DNA of 64,000 nucleotides from Diogma glabrata (taxonomy: Eukaryota > Arthropoda > Insecta > Diptera > Cylindrotomidae): positions 186,283,487 through 186,347,486 of the forward strand of contig OY856188.1 in NCBI GenBank assembly GCA_963693315.1, given 5' to 3'. The notes beneath the pieces were generated by a model. That model did no database searches, was not told where the DNA came from, and saw nothing but the letters and a program-made list of their open reading frames with translations. Of the stretch, positions 1 to 12,039 are shown piece by piece. Position 1 is the stretch's first letter. Each line of letters begins with the position of its first letter. A program made the translations under genes and the position numbers.

Positions 1-2170
1 TAGTAATACATTAATATAGCCTTTGTTAAATTTTATTCCTTTCTAGTTATGTTCTATAAACGCATAAAAATTGGGAATAATTCAATCAATCCTTGAAGTT
101 GGTATAAAAACAAATCGATTAATTTTATTAGATATTTAATTATAATCCAAGTCAATAAAATTTATTATTGACGATAAAAAATCGTGATATCAGTTAAAAA
201 AACATCAATCACATCCTGTGTTAAGCAAAAACGAGGGTAAAATAGAAAAATTTCAAATAATTAAGTACTTAATTCGAAATACTTCCTTCGTTACTCGGAC
301 TAGAGATTAGAATAAAACAGTTATAACTAACTAGGTATTAAAACAAAAGTTCTAGTAAAAGTACAAAATAATAAATATTATTTATTTCTATGCGAAATAA
401 AATATGGGGTGCGATATTTGTACGATTGACTGAATCGAGAGAAGTGCACACCAATCATGAAACCTCCCAATTTATTACTAAAATACAGAACATTTGTACA
501 TCCCGTTTGTCTTAAACAAAACACAAGGACGAATAACATACTCAAAGTTGAAATTATCAATAACAACTGGATCAAATAGATAAATTTTATACCAAACCAA
601 CAACCATTTCAGGCTTTGCATCAGGTTGTTATTATTCATAATTAGTGAGCGTTTGTCTACTTTTTATTTAGCATTGTGGATACCAACTTATTAAATTTCT
701 TCTTTCAGTGCCAACATTTAACCATCAGATAACGCAGACAACACTCAAGTCTTTCCGTTAATTCTTTCTTTATTCAATATCAATTAAACTACGTTGACCA
801 TGAAAATATGAAAAAAATTGCCAAATATTTAATAAAAAAATACTTAACATTTCAATTCATTATAATCAATTTTAATGACATTTTACTTAATCCAATTTAA
901 CTTACATTTTAGTTTTAAGAAAAGATATAAAAATTTTTTAATATCAATTAATTTAATTAACTCAAAATATAAAGAAGAAAACCAATGTTACTAAAAAAAA
1001 TTTTTTTTTGCTTCTAATTAAAATGAAAAAAAAAATGGATTAATTAATTTATTTAAAATTAAATTGAATGATCATGTACCTTCGATGATATGATATAATT
1101 ATAATTGTCTGGAAGAGTATTTTTTGTATGTTTCAGCTTTTTATCTTAATTAAGCTAAATCTTTTAATTTTTCTTATTATAAAAAGATTTTATTCTTTTG
1201 CAAATGGGTTACACTTCACTTTTGATAATCGTACAAATGCAATGCTGGGTTTTTCCTCATGATCTCGATTCGTGTATTTATTTGTACATTTTCAAAGTAA
1301 ATGTAATTTTTATGGTATTAACATTAATTAGAAAAAAAAATTATGAATATTATTTATGAAAAATAAAAATAAGAAGAATTTTGTTATTAAATAAAATTTG
1401 ATTGGTGTGGGCTTTTTAGATACGAAGACTGACTAATGAGTTATCTCCGGTCTCGCGAGATCATTATAATCATTTTAAACTGTGGTTCATTTTTTTTCTA
1501 TTCTAGATTGTTGTTTTTGTATTTTATAAATCATTGCTACTGATTTTATTGAATCAATTTTTAAAATGTCATCTGAATGATTATTCATGATTAAGAATTA
1601 ACATCAACTCAAAAAATAAAAAATACGTTGATATTAAATATATTCTAAATTAAAAAGATATGTTTATGATTAACCGTTAATACTTTTTAATTAAGACAAA
1701 ATAGTTCCGGCTCATAATCTTTTGCGATTTTTGTTTAAGATAAAATATGAGTATTTGACAACGGATCTTATAGTTGTTTATAATTGTTTAAACTGGTCGA
1801 AATTACATCATATTTGCGGTTAATTCTAGTTATAGTACCGGATGGTATTGTTTTCACGTTCAAATGTGTTTTTGCGGCCGTCATTTACGTAAGCACTCGT
1901 TCTCAATATCAGTTTGACATTTATTAAAATTATATAAATTATTCCAGTTAGGTTTCAATTTAATTTTTATTGATTTGCTTATATACTTTGAAATCAATGA
2001 ATTTATTTTTTTAGATCTTATTTTCTCTCTCGTTTATTTATACATGTTTAGACACTATTATCCAGCTACTATTTTTTGACAATTGTTATGAGAGTACAGT
2101 CTCATAATAACCCCAAAATCAATGTGTTATGAGAGTTGAAATTTTTGGCCTGGTGAAAATTCAGTCACAA
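1..2170. other. AT-rich stretch, no gene recognised
   Basis: I see only short chance reading frames and poly-A/poly-T runs on both strands. No protein domain, RNA gene or terminal repeat was recognised. Confidence 0.6.
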
Positions 2171-2309
2171 TTATACCTAGCATGTCAAAAGATAGTAAGG
2201 TTCTTTTATGCGTACGATTGAGCTGCGAAGCAGGCCGTATTTCTTTAGTGTTTGAGGGTTCAGTTGTTTCTGAAAACATGTTTATTATTGGAAAATTTTG
2301 GATTCAGCC

Positions 2310-3290
2310 ATATCATCGAAAAATCATACCATCGAAAATTGTTACATCGAAGAATATCAATAAATCGAAAAATAAAAAATCATAATATCGAAAAATCAAA
2401 CAACCGAAAATCACAATATCGAAAATCATAGCACTGTCGAAAAATCATTGCATCGAAACATCGTTGCACCGAAATTTTTTCGATGTACTGGAAAAATCAT
2501 ATCATCGAAAAATCAGATGAGCGGAATTCATAAAGTAAAAGAAAAATCATGTTATCGAAATATCATAATCGAATATATTCGATATTATGTTCATTACATC
2601 AAAAAATTATTTAATCTAAAAAGAGGGTATACCCTACTCAGTAGTAGTATTGTAAATTCAAATATCCGATATACATACATTACGGATATTAATTTTTATA
2701 TTGATTTATTTGGGAAGATTTTTATGAGTAATTAAGGCTTAAGATAACTATTGAAATTCACTTGAAATTTGCAATTTGAAATCATTTTTCGCTTTCTCTT
2801 CTCTTTTCACTCATCAGAGAAACCTTAGATCGATTGATTTATATTTTATTTCTATCATCCAGATTTCTCCAGAGTATACCCTGTTTTTCGATTGAATAAT
2901 TTTTCGATGTAATGATTTATTCATTAGCCACGTTCGATTAGACTGAAGCAGCGAAAAGAACTGAAAAATTGTGTATGGAACTATTATTGTTTTTTCAGTC
3001 AAATCAAACAGACCTATTTATCGAAAATTTTCGATGTTATGATATTTCGATAATATAATTTTTTAATCTATTTTATGAATTTCAATCATCTGGTTTTTCG
3101 ATTTTATGATTTAATTTTTCGATGCAATGACTTTTCGACAAATTGTATTTTCGGTGATAGAATATTTCGATCTAATGATTTTTCAATTTCAAAACCATTC
3201 GATGATATGAAATTCGGTGGTCTGAACTTTCGGTTTACTGTTTTTCGGTTTAAAAACACGATTCACTGATTTGGTTTTTCAATTCTATGA
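2310..3290. repeat. Foldback built of degenerate TCGAAAAATCAT units
   Basis: The left arm (about 2310-2600) has some fourteen variants of a 12-15 base unit resembling ATCGAAAAATCAT. The right arm (about 2880-3290) carries the reverse complement, ATGATTTTTCGAT, repeated with similar spacing. A spacer of about 280 bases between them has no units. The whole could fold into a long imperfect hairpin. Reading frames here encode the repeat and look fortuitous. It resembles foldback-type elements whose arms are tandem arrays, but no target duplication was found and the class is inferred. Confidence 0.6.
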
Positions 3291-3299
3291 TGCGGACTC

Positions 3300-4180
3300 G
3301 GAAATTTGAATCCCTGGAGAATGAGGAAATTTTAATGCATAAAGAGTGGCTTAAATATTTACCGAGACCAACTCAATTGACACTGGTGAACAACCACAGT
3401 TTTAAACAGGGTTAGATATGTTTGCGTCCATGTAGAATTAATTGTATCTAACTAAATTGTATTTTAAATTAAATATACACACCTAAACAAATTAAAAATA
3501 ACAAATAGAATTACCAAAAAAACGTCTAACGTCTTAAATATCTGATGACTTTTGCTAATTGAGGTTATATATCTAAGGTATATATTTATTTCTTTTATAA
3601 AAAGATTTGATTTGTAAAAAGAAAAAAATTATGACGTACAAAAATATAAGACAAAAAATAATTTACACTCCTTTACATTTACCCTTTGTGTTTTTTTATT
3701 AATTAACTGGTATACGTAATGTAAAGATCAAAAATATGTTTTCTTGTGTTCGAGCAGATTGCTCAAGAATGTTGGATGACCAGTGGTTCGCCCATACACG
3801 AGTAGAAAATTACTGCATCCCTAGCCATTACAAATGCAGATGATTGTTTGCGCATCACTTGTCCAAATCATTGTTCGACTTGTTCTGTGAAAAATTAAAA
3901 AAATTTTTCAACAACTTTTTTTCAAGTCATTGGCTTTGTGCAAGCGTTTAAATGGTTTGGATCTTTCAAGTCAACTGTTGTTGTGCATGTGTTAGATCCT
4001 GCAATCTTTGTAACTTGAACGACTTTGATCGAATATCGATTTTCAGTATAGGTTGCTATGCTCTTATGACATACGTGCAAATAGCTTTAGCCAATTTCCA
4101 TTCACTTTGTTGACGATTAAGGTTAATTAAAGCCTTCACCTCTCGAATCATTTTTGGTGTCGATACTGTTTTTTGGGATC
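3300..4180. other. No feature recognised
   Basis: AT-rich DNA between the foldback and the non-LTR remnant. No frame longer than chance and no repeat ends were noticed. Confidence 0.5.
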
Positions 4181-4199
4181 ATATTCGCCGCATTTTTTA

Positions 4200-5660
4200 A
4201 CTCTGCCAGGATCGTTGTATAACTTTGTACGTGAGTGACATTGGCATTATCGCCAGAGGTACGCTCGAAGGTCCCTGGATATTGTACCTGGACTCTGTGA
4301 TATTGTACCGTTGGGACTGAATATGGTAGACACTTTGCGGATATCTTTGGGACTAAAACTCAGTTTGAGTAAAATTACGTTAGTTCCGTTCCCCAAAAAA
4401 AGAAAATATAGCTTGAAACCCATCATCATGAGCTCCATAGTTGAATCTGCACAAGAGATAAGAAATCTGGGAGTAATTCTCGATAACAAGCTCCTATGAA
4501 CAAACCGCATCAAATCAATGGTAATCAAAGTCGCAAGAGATCTGATGGTATGCAAAAACCTCGCGGGTAAAATATGAGGGGTAAAGTGTATGTATACCAG
4601 GATAGTGAAACAATCACTTACGGAGCGGTCGTAAGGAACAAAAGAGCTGAACGCTTCAGAGCTTCAGCTGAACGCTGTGAAAAGAGAGTTGGAAAAGTTG
4701 CGGCGGCTGATCTGCATTTGCATAACGTGGATAATGAAAACAAGTTTAACTGCGTCTATAAAAAAGCTGTTAGCACATGTTTCACTCTATTTGCAGATTA
4801 AGAGCATAGACAGACAAACCATACTGAGATCATCGAGCTTAAACAACGAGAAATTCTTTCGAAAGAAAATGTCTTTATTGTGTTTCTTAAAGGCAAAATG
4901 ATTAGAACGTTTAACCTCGATAGGAAATAAACATCGCAGTAGAGCAAAAAAATTAAGAGGAGCAGTGAATTTACGATGTACCATTTGGTAACGATGTAAA
5001 GAAAATGGTACACAAATGATTCAAAAACCGAGGTAGGGGTGGGCGCAGAAGCACCGAATACCAAATATTTTGACCCCAGCGCTTTCCAGGCTGATATATG
5101 TGCAGTCGAAAGATGCGTAAACTTCAGTTTCGGAGGAAAATATAAAAACATACTCATTCAGCATCGCATTCAAAACTGTTGAGAGACTGTGAGACTGTGT
5201 GACCAAGTTTATTAAGCTTGGAAATGGTAACAAGGTAACAGTTTACTGGATATCAGGTAATGAGTAGTATCACAGGTAATGAAAAAGGCGACAAGTTAGC
5301 AAGGTGATGTGCAACATAGCATCTTTCATCGACCAAGAGTCATTATGTGGACTAGAAACAAAATCCATACACGAAAGGATGAGGCAAGTAATTATAATGG
5401 AATGGTCTATAGTCTGGAATAACACCACGGGAATTGGACAGTCTAAGGAATTAATTAGATCGTTTAATCAAAAGAGAGCAGTAAAGTGCTCTAAGCTAAA
5501 TAGGAACAACCTGGAAATACTAACAGAGGTTCTTAAGGAACACTGTAGATTAAAAAAACACCTCAAGAATATGGATGGTCGATGGAGTAGAAAGACGAAT
5601 ATAGATTTTATCTATTGGAAAAACAACCCAAGCTAATCTTGTGATATATTAACGAATATG
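4200..5660 (+). pseudogene. Decayed non-LTR retrotransposon: RT C-terminus and RNase H
   Basis: Across several frames the plus strand reads like the last third of an R1/Loa/I-type ORF2. Near 4310-4560 is the RT thumb region, with KRKYSLKPI followed by a LGVILDNKLL motif, then a stop. Around 5010-5050 is an RNase H opening, DSKTEVGVGA. Near 5270-5300 a GNEKGDKLAR motif matches the conserved GNEKAD stretch of these RNase H domains. The segment 5490-5560 contains HCRLKKHLKNM, typical of the tail before the terminal zinc knuckle. Many stops and frameshifts separate the pieces, so it is an old non-functional copy. The 5' part (endonuclease and RT palm) is missing. Class assignment is by remembered motif similarity. 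Confidence 0.7.
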
Positions 5661-6132
5661 ACCTGCATCCTGGTCAAACCCTCTCCAGATAATGAAGTTT
5701 CTAAAGAGGCAGGATTCTAAGCGGAGATTTAACTGAGTATTCACCAAGGAGTAGAAGCGTAGGGTACAATATATCATTTTGGTCGCAGTACAACGTTTCA
5801 CCACCGAATTTAATATTATCTAATCTAATTGTTGTAACTTTTTATGGTACATCGTACGATACACCAAAATTTTATTCACATTCAAGTGCTTACTGCAGCT
5901 CTCTCAAAAAAGTTGGTTGCGATTTTTCAGTCATATACAGTACAATAGCACTATTAAGATTCAATTTCATTTTGGATATTTCTTTTCACATACGACATAT
6001 GTCAATGTGCATCGGTAAACAAAAAACCTAAAATATGTTTGCCAAAATATGAGCGCAGTGACAACAGCTGTTAGACAGCTGTTTGCAGATTTTTTTGTTT
6101 TTAAAATGAAGTTCCATTATGCCAAACTACTT

Positions 6133-7423
6133 CCCATACAAGGTTGTACAACTGGTCCAGTAATGGTCCATTACTGGCAGCCAGTAATGCAGCAATGGGC
6201 GAGTACTGGCAACCACGACTGGGCCATTAACATAATTTTACTGGATGATAACTTCGGACAATAAATGGTTGCCATTCTTGGGCCAAATACTGGTAACCAT
6301 GACTGGGCCGTTAAAAAAATATACATTATTATCATATGTAAATTTAAATAAATTAAATACAAACTAATTTAAAATAAAATAAAAATGACGGAAAAAATTC
6401 AAAACTCCCCATACAACTGGTTCAGTTGCAATAATGGCTGAGTAATGGCAAACACCGCCCTGAGTCCGCCATTAAAAAAAATATAAAATAATATTATAAG
6501 TTTTGCTGTTCAATGTATACACCTATGGTACATACACTGAATCTGATCTACACGATGAAATTTCCTATCGTCACTGGTTTTATTGGTAGTAAGAGTTTTC
6601 ACTACAAATGAAACACCAAGCCTTAGATCAAAAAATGTCTTTTTTTATTACATATACGTTTGCTAACATGTTTGCTAACATGTTTTGAAAGACATTTTTT
6701 GATCTAAGACTTGGTGTTTCATTTGTAGTGAAAACTCTTACTACCAATAAAACCAGTGACGATAGGAAATTTCATCGCGTAGATCAGATTCAGTATATGT
6801 ACCATAGGTGTATACATTGAACAGCAAAACTTATAATAATCTGTGACACAAGTATAAAGTCAAGCTAACATGTTAGCAAACGTATATGTAATAAAAAAAG
6901 AAATTTTTTGATCTAAGGCTTGGTGTTTCATTTGTAGTGAAAACTCTTACTACCAATAAAACCAGTGACGATAGGAAATATAATAATATTTTTTATTCAT
7001 AAATTTAAATAAATTATTTACAAAATATTAAAATAAAATAGAAATGAAAATAAATTAAAACATATACCAACCTTTTCTTTATTACCACAGTCTTTCAACC
7101 GACAAGAACTAAACTATATGTGAAATTTTTCAAACTATATATTACTAAAAGGGATAATACTCTAGTGAAATTTAAAAAAAATGACATAGACCGGCAAATT
7201 CATGGCTACAGTACTGGCCCAATAACAATAGCCAAGTAATATTTACCATTCATGGGCCAGTGCTTGGCCATTCAAAGGTAACAATATACTGGCTATTTTC
7301 AGTAAACCATAGATCGGCCGATGATTGGTTCTAGTATTGGCTCAGTAACAATAGCCAAGTACTGTTAACCATTAATGGACCAGTGCTTGGCCGTATGTCA
7401 ATGTCTGGCAAAACCTACTTGGG
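6133..7423 (+). mobile_element. CCCA-ended non-autonomous DNA element, copy 1
   Basis: It begins CCCATACAAGGTTGTACAAC and ends AAACCTACTTGGG, giving imperfect inverted ends (CCCA...GGTT). Reversed homologous copies lie at 34945-35762 and 12040-12765. Inside are many inverted TTACTGG, GGCCA and CCAGTAATGG blocks, and a partial internal repeat of the left end restarts at about 6405. Both flanks read TT (6131-6132 and 7424-7425). No transposase frame is present. A 486-bp palindromic insertion occupies 6496-6981, so the native element is about 800 bp. Confidence 0.7.
6496..6981. mobile_element. Palindromic insertion with 9-bp direct duplication
   Basis: AATAATATT occurs on both sides (6487-6495 and 6982-6990) and only once in the homologous copy at 35 kb, which lacks the insertion. 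The insert has one arm (about 6496-6642) and its near-perfect reverse complement (about 6688-6838), then a further partial arm in the second orientation (about 6860-6980). It has no coding capacity. A 9-bp duplication fits Mutator-like elements, but the outer ends do not form a clean terminal inverted pair, so the family is open. Confidence 0.65.
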
Positions 7424-8158
7424 TTTGATTTCATATACAAATTGCCTCATCACCATTATTGCATCAATTGATTCAATTTTATTGGTTGAAGCCTTAGATT
7501 ATAAAATATACAGGATAAGTAATATTTGTGTATATACACTATAAAACTATAAAAAAAATTGAAGCTGTTTTTTAAATTCAAATTTCGCATTGAAAATAAT
7601 TTCCACAAAAGAAAAGGCTCCTGTAAAAATAGATACAAAAATACAGGGTCCCATGCAGCATTTTTATCTCTTTCCATTTATAGAAAAAAAATATATTATT
7701 ATTCTTCTATTGCCAGAAAGAAGTAACTGCCAAATAATATATATTACTTCGGTCTGAAAGACCTAAGTATTACATTCAAAGCTCAAAGTCAAATTCTTAC
7801 CCCCACTTTTTTTGACATTTCTCGACGTTTTAGGACCTCCTGATTCTAAAAAAGCAAAAAAAAAAAAATGTATGTCTGTCTGCCGTCATTACCTACGCTG
7901 CAGGGAAAACCGCTGGAGGGATTTCAAAAATTTTTTTTTCAAAGAATAGGTATTCACAAGGGGCAGGTCCGAAAGGACGCTGTGTTCGATAACTGTACCG
8001 GAAGTGTGTCAAAAAAATCATTATGTGTGTCAAAAATAGCAAATTTTCATATTTTTGGCTTAAAAAACGTTCATTTTAAGTGATTACGAGTAGGAACATT
8101 AAATTTGTAGAAATCTTGATGGTAGGGATTGGTATGTGAGATCAAAAACTAGATTATT

Positions 8159-8810
8159 GCATTATAAGTTTGTCAAAAAAATGTTGTCAAGTGTGTCAAA
8201 AGAAAGATTTTTATTTATTTTTTTACTTAATTTTTTGGAAAAAAAATTAAATTAATTGTTTGTTTGAAATGAGATTTTATTATTATTATTGAGAACTATG
8301 GCATTATAAGTTTGTCAAAAAAATGTTGTCAAGTGTGTCAAAAGAAAGATTTTTATTTATTTTTTTTATCCAATTTTTTGGAAAAAACAAAATGGTTTGT
8401 TTGAAATGAAATTTTATTATTATTATTGAGAATTATGGCATTATAAGTTTGTCAAAAAAATGTTGTCAAGTGTGTCAAAAGATTTTTATTTAGTTTTCTA
8501 CCCAATTTTTTGGAAAAAAATAAAATTGTTTCTTTGAAATGAAATTTTATTATTATTATTGAGAATTATGGCATTATAAGTTTGTCAAAATATGTTGTCA
8601 AGTGTATCAAAAGAAAGGTTTTTATTTATTTTTTAACCATTTTTTTAGAAAAAAATAAAATTTATAGTTTGTATGGCATGATATTTAATTATTATTATAG
8701 AGAATTATGGCATTATAAGTTTGTCAAAAAATAAGGTCAAGTGTGTCAAAAAACGATTTCATTTATTTTTTTAGAAAATTTTTTGGAAAAAAAAATGTAG
8801 CTGTTTTTAT
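8159..8810 (+). repeat. Tandem array, five units of about 138 bp
   Basis: The string GCATTATAAGTTTGTCAAAA recurs at 8159, 8301, 8438, 8571 and 8710, so units are 133-142 bp. Each has a GTCAAGTGTGTCAAAAG block and a TTTTATTTATTTTTT stretch. The array is absent from the homologous copy at 48 kb, so it expanded in this copy or was lost there. Confidence 0.8.
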
Positions 8811-8839
8811 GACGTAAATGTAATTTAAAATGAAATTGG

Positions 8840-9240
8840 ACATGGCAATTTTTGAATTTGTTATAGTTTTTGAAATATTTTTGGAATTTTGAAAAGTTTG
8901 TATTTTTGATTTTGTAATAATTTTTGCAATATTTTTAGAATTTCGGCAAAAGTTTTAATTTTTGATTGTGTAAGAATTTTTGAAATATTTTTAGAATTTT
9001 GAAAAATTTTTAATTTTTGATATTATTATAATTTTTGGAATTTTGAAAAAAGTTTCAATTTTTGATTTTGTTATAATTTTTGCAATATTTTTAGAATTTT
9101 GGAAAAAGTTTGAACTTTTAAGAATTTTTGAAATATTATTGGAATTTAGAAAAAATTTAAATATTTGATTTTATTCTAATTTTTCGAATATTTGAAAAAG
9201 TTTGATTTTATTTAATTTAACAATATTTTTGGAATTTTGA
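8840..9240 (+). repeat. AT-rich minisatellite of about 60-bp units
   Basis: Degenerate tandem units contain TTTTTGATTTTGT, then AATATTTTTAGAATTTTG. The same array type is at about 48005-48520 in copy B, so it belongs to this repeat family. Confidence 0.65.
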
Positions 9241-9316
9241 TTATAATTTTCCGGCAACGTATTGATGTTTCGTGTTAGTTTTGTAATAAATTTTTAAACA
9301 GAGATAAAAAATACTT

Positions 9317-11322
9317 CGCTACCTTGGAAGAATAGCGACACAACTCAAAAAATAGAAATGTTGAGAAAATGAAAATCAAAAATTTTAATTAAATTGTAAT
9401 TTAATTAGGAAGCCATGAAAAAGCTAATGCAAAAAATACCTTTACCAATGTATTAAAGGTGCTTTTAGCCATCCTTAACGTAGGTGGTTTTATTTCTAAG
9501 TTCAACAAGAATCCTTTATTTTGTAAAAAAAGAAAAGAAAACTGTTTTTTTTTTGACTTATGACTCTTTTGACTAAAACAATTAATATTATTAATTCAAA
9601 TTTTTTTGATTAAGTAATTCAAAGTTATAAAAATGGAATTTATCTTAAGAAAGAATCACAAATTTTTCTAAAAATCTAGATAATATTTAAGGAATCGCTC
9701 CTTTGGTAATTAAACGTAACAGGCCCTTTTTCTACTCCTCGGTGATACCCGCTTTTGAGGTATAGGCCTTTTTTAATTCAACCTCTTGTTTTTTGTTTCG
9801 TAAACTTTGTATCAATTGCAGCGGAACAGTTTTAAATTCTCGATCACTGTATGAATTCTTATATAGCAAGTGTTTTAGTTTGTCTCGTTCCAATTTTATA
9901 ACTTTTACATTTGTAATTTTAAAGACTTCTCCGTCAGTATTTTTATTATTGTAATCAATATTATTGCAATTTTTAAAATCATAAAAGTCGTCGTAACAAA
10001 GTTCGTGCACTTTGTATGGTTTGCCAGTTTTTTTTGTTGATCTTATCAGGCTCACATGCTGGTCTGGTAAATAAATCGGAGCCGATTTTATGGCTCTTTT
10101 AATTTGTTTTTCTATGACAGAGTGGGCGCTATCCCCCTCATTTTGACTGTGGCCAGGGATTAAGTACTTATGGCTTATAGAATTTATTGACTTAAATTGT
10201 AAAATAGCATTTCGATACATTGCAATAACGTTTTTGTTTTTGTTCTGGCCGGCACAATTGTCTGAATAAAAAATAACATTCACAGTTTTATTTGAATTTG
10301 TGTCGCTCGTTGCCTTATTTATTTGTTCCAAATATCGCCAAACAGATGTACCGATTTTGTTAGACCCTCGTTTTGCTTGGCCCTCGTGCCATTTGTAGCA
10401 ATCTACATCATTTGATTTCAGATCAAAAATTGTTAAATTAAAAACATTTACTTTGGATACGTAATAGAACGATGATACATCTCCCCGCGGGCAGGGTAAT
10501 ATGGCTTGAAGATCGTATACGGCTACTTTATTATCCGATTTCTTATCAGTTTCCTTCTCAATCCGAGATAATTTTTTTTTCATTTAAATGATCGTAATAC
10601 TTTTCATGCAGAACGGCTTTCTCATTTTCATTGGAATTGTTAAACTGCGAGCAGAGTTCGCATTGGTCTTTCTTAGGCTGAAAGAATGACAAATTAAACT
10701 CTTTGGTAAAAATATTATAGTACTTTAAGTAATTGCTATAATCTCGGTTTTCAAAAAATAAACAAACAAAAATCACACAAAAAATGTACAACTCAGTACA
10801 ACTTCAATACCACCAATTTCTACAATGCTAATTTTTTGTAATCGGTGTGAGCAAAATAATAATTCTGTTTCCAAAAGAATACGATTGAAATCATAATTCT
10901 GTGCTGGTGCAACCCAAAAGAATACAAATTTCGATAATTCGGTATTGGAATTTATTCAGTCGAAAAGAATACACTATTACATTTTTATAAGGAATACTGA
11001 TCCAAAAAGGACACAATTCTCAAAAGAATTTTTAATAGAAAAATGTATATTTTAAGTTGTGACTATTTTGACCAAAAAAGTTGATGTGCAATGTAAAAAG
11101 GATTCGATTCAACTGTGCTTATGAGTTGTGACGTTGTTGCAGCGAAAAATATGAAAAGTTTCAAATTTTGAATAGTGGCACAGGTGCCACCTACCGTTTT
11201 TGCGAGTGGGTTTAAATTGTGACACTTTACCACATAAAAATTTTACGATATTACGATCGTTTTATGCAGAAAAGTCAATATTCATGATTTTTGAGTTGTG
11301 CCGCTATTCTTCCAAGGTAGCG
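9317..11322 (-). mobile_element. Inverted-repeat DNA element with DNCAGQNKN gene
   Basis: The ends are near-perfect inverted repeats of about 33 bp, beginning CGCTACCTTGGAAGAATAGC and continuing into CACAACTCAAAAA. Directly outside is ACTT on both sides (9313-9316 and 11323-11326), a probable 4-bp target duplication. The interrupted host repeat continues on either side and exists uninterrupted at 48.7 kb, which supports insertion. Further GTTGTGAC-like motifs lie under the right end. It carries one minus-strand gene remnant (9732-10791). The length is 2006 bp. End placement is ambiguous by one base because T/A can join the inverted repeat. Confidence 0.75.
9732..10791 (-). pseudogene. Putative transposase-like protein with DNCAGQNKN motif, frameshifted
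   Basis: Two minus-strand frames, 10791-10558 (77 residues) and 10583-9732 (283 residues), read as one protein broken by a single-base shift in a run of nine A's (about 10572-10580). The first part has a CELC cysteine pair after FQPKKDQ. The second has YDLQ near residue 23, YSDNCAGQN at 106-114 and GHSQNEGDSAHSVIEK at 144-159. Such proteins are common, uncharacterised and repetitive in arthropod genomes. The spaced acidic residues (D24, D108, E158) would suit an RNase H-like DDE fold, which is inference only. It is the sole gene of an inverted-repeat element. The N-terminus looks truncated, since no longer upstream frame joins it. Confidence 0.6.
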
Positions 11323-11490
11323 ACTTGTACTTTAACAAAGAGTTATGTTTGATATACATCGCTGTCCAAAACTAAAAACTATGTCCTCATAAAAGTTTTT
11401 TGCCGAAAACTATATCAAAATCCTTAACCCAGACCGAAGTCTTGCCTCTTAATATCTCAGAGCTGTGAGATTTCAGCCCCTCCATATTTT

Positions 11491-12039
11491 CATTTTAATT
11501 TCATTCTAAATTAAAACAAAACCTGAAACAGTAAATATCCATAAACAATATCCATTTCATTTTAAATTTAGTTTAAATGAAAACAAAACCAAAGCGTACA
11601 TGATAAAATTTTAGTTAGGATCAAATTTTCAGTTTTAATATTATCAGTTTTATTTTAATCGAAATACTTTTGACAAACATAAAATAAAATTGAATAAGGT
11701 TGGTCATTCTCCAATCGGTAAAAATGTTAAATACAAAATTTCTACATAAGTCTGTTATTTTGTAAGCATATTTGGTCAAGCAAGGGAAAACGGCATATTT
11801 GCTCAAGCAAGCATATTTGGTCAAGCAAGGGTTTTTTCAGTGCAAATACTATCACGTTAAAATCGCACACTACTTTATGTAAATAAAAATAACTTCAACT
11901 TAAAAAGATATTCGGGCTGATTCTGAGTTAAGAGGTCTTAGCTATGATTATTTTTGTTATGACAATTTTTTTTAAGAGGAATATCTTAATTGCGATTCTG
12001 TGAGCGTTGTCATAAAAACCCTCATAATAACTTTACAAA
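11491..12039. other. No feature recognised
   Basis: AT-rich DNA between two repeats. A short direct repetition of GCATATTTG and TCAAGCAAG near 11765-11830 is the only pattern noticed. Confidence 0.5.

Larger units (their letters stand above)
7745..11490 (+). repeat. ACTTCGGTCTG repeat family, copy A (interrupted)
   Basis: It starts at ACTTCGGTCTGAAAG and continues through a TTCTCGACGTTTTGG-like block, two minisatellites and a TTTCGTGTTAGTTTTGTAATA block. After a 2-kb insertion (9317-11322) it resumes with GTTATGTTTGATATA and ends near ATCTCAGAGCTGTGAGAT. A second, shorter copy at 47895-48870 has the same order without the insertion or the longer minisatellite. CAGACCGAAGT near the right end is the inverse of the left end. 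No coding frame is convincing. It may be a non-autonomous DNA element. Confidence 0.6.

Noticed and set aside
9538..9600. TTAA-type piggyBac ends near the DNCAGQNKN gene
   Set aside because: TTAA is frequent in this AT-rich DNA, while the clear inverted ends are CGCTACC with ACTT flanks.
10558..10590. Programmed ribosomal frameshift in the DNCAGQNKN gene
   Set aside because: A long A run alone is weak evidence, the element shows other signs of truncation, and a simple indel explains it.
11440..11485. Helitron 3' end (hairpin ATCTCAGAGCTGTGAGAT)
   Set aside because: No CTRR terminus follows within the usual distance in either copy, and the left end is not a Helitron-type TC start.
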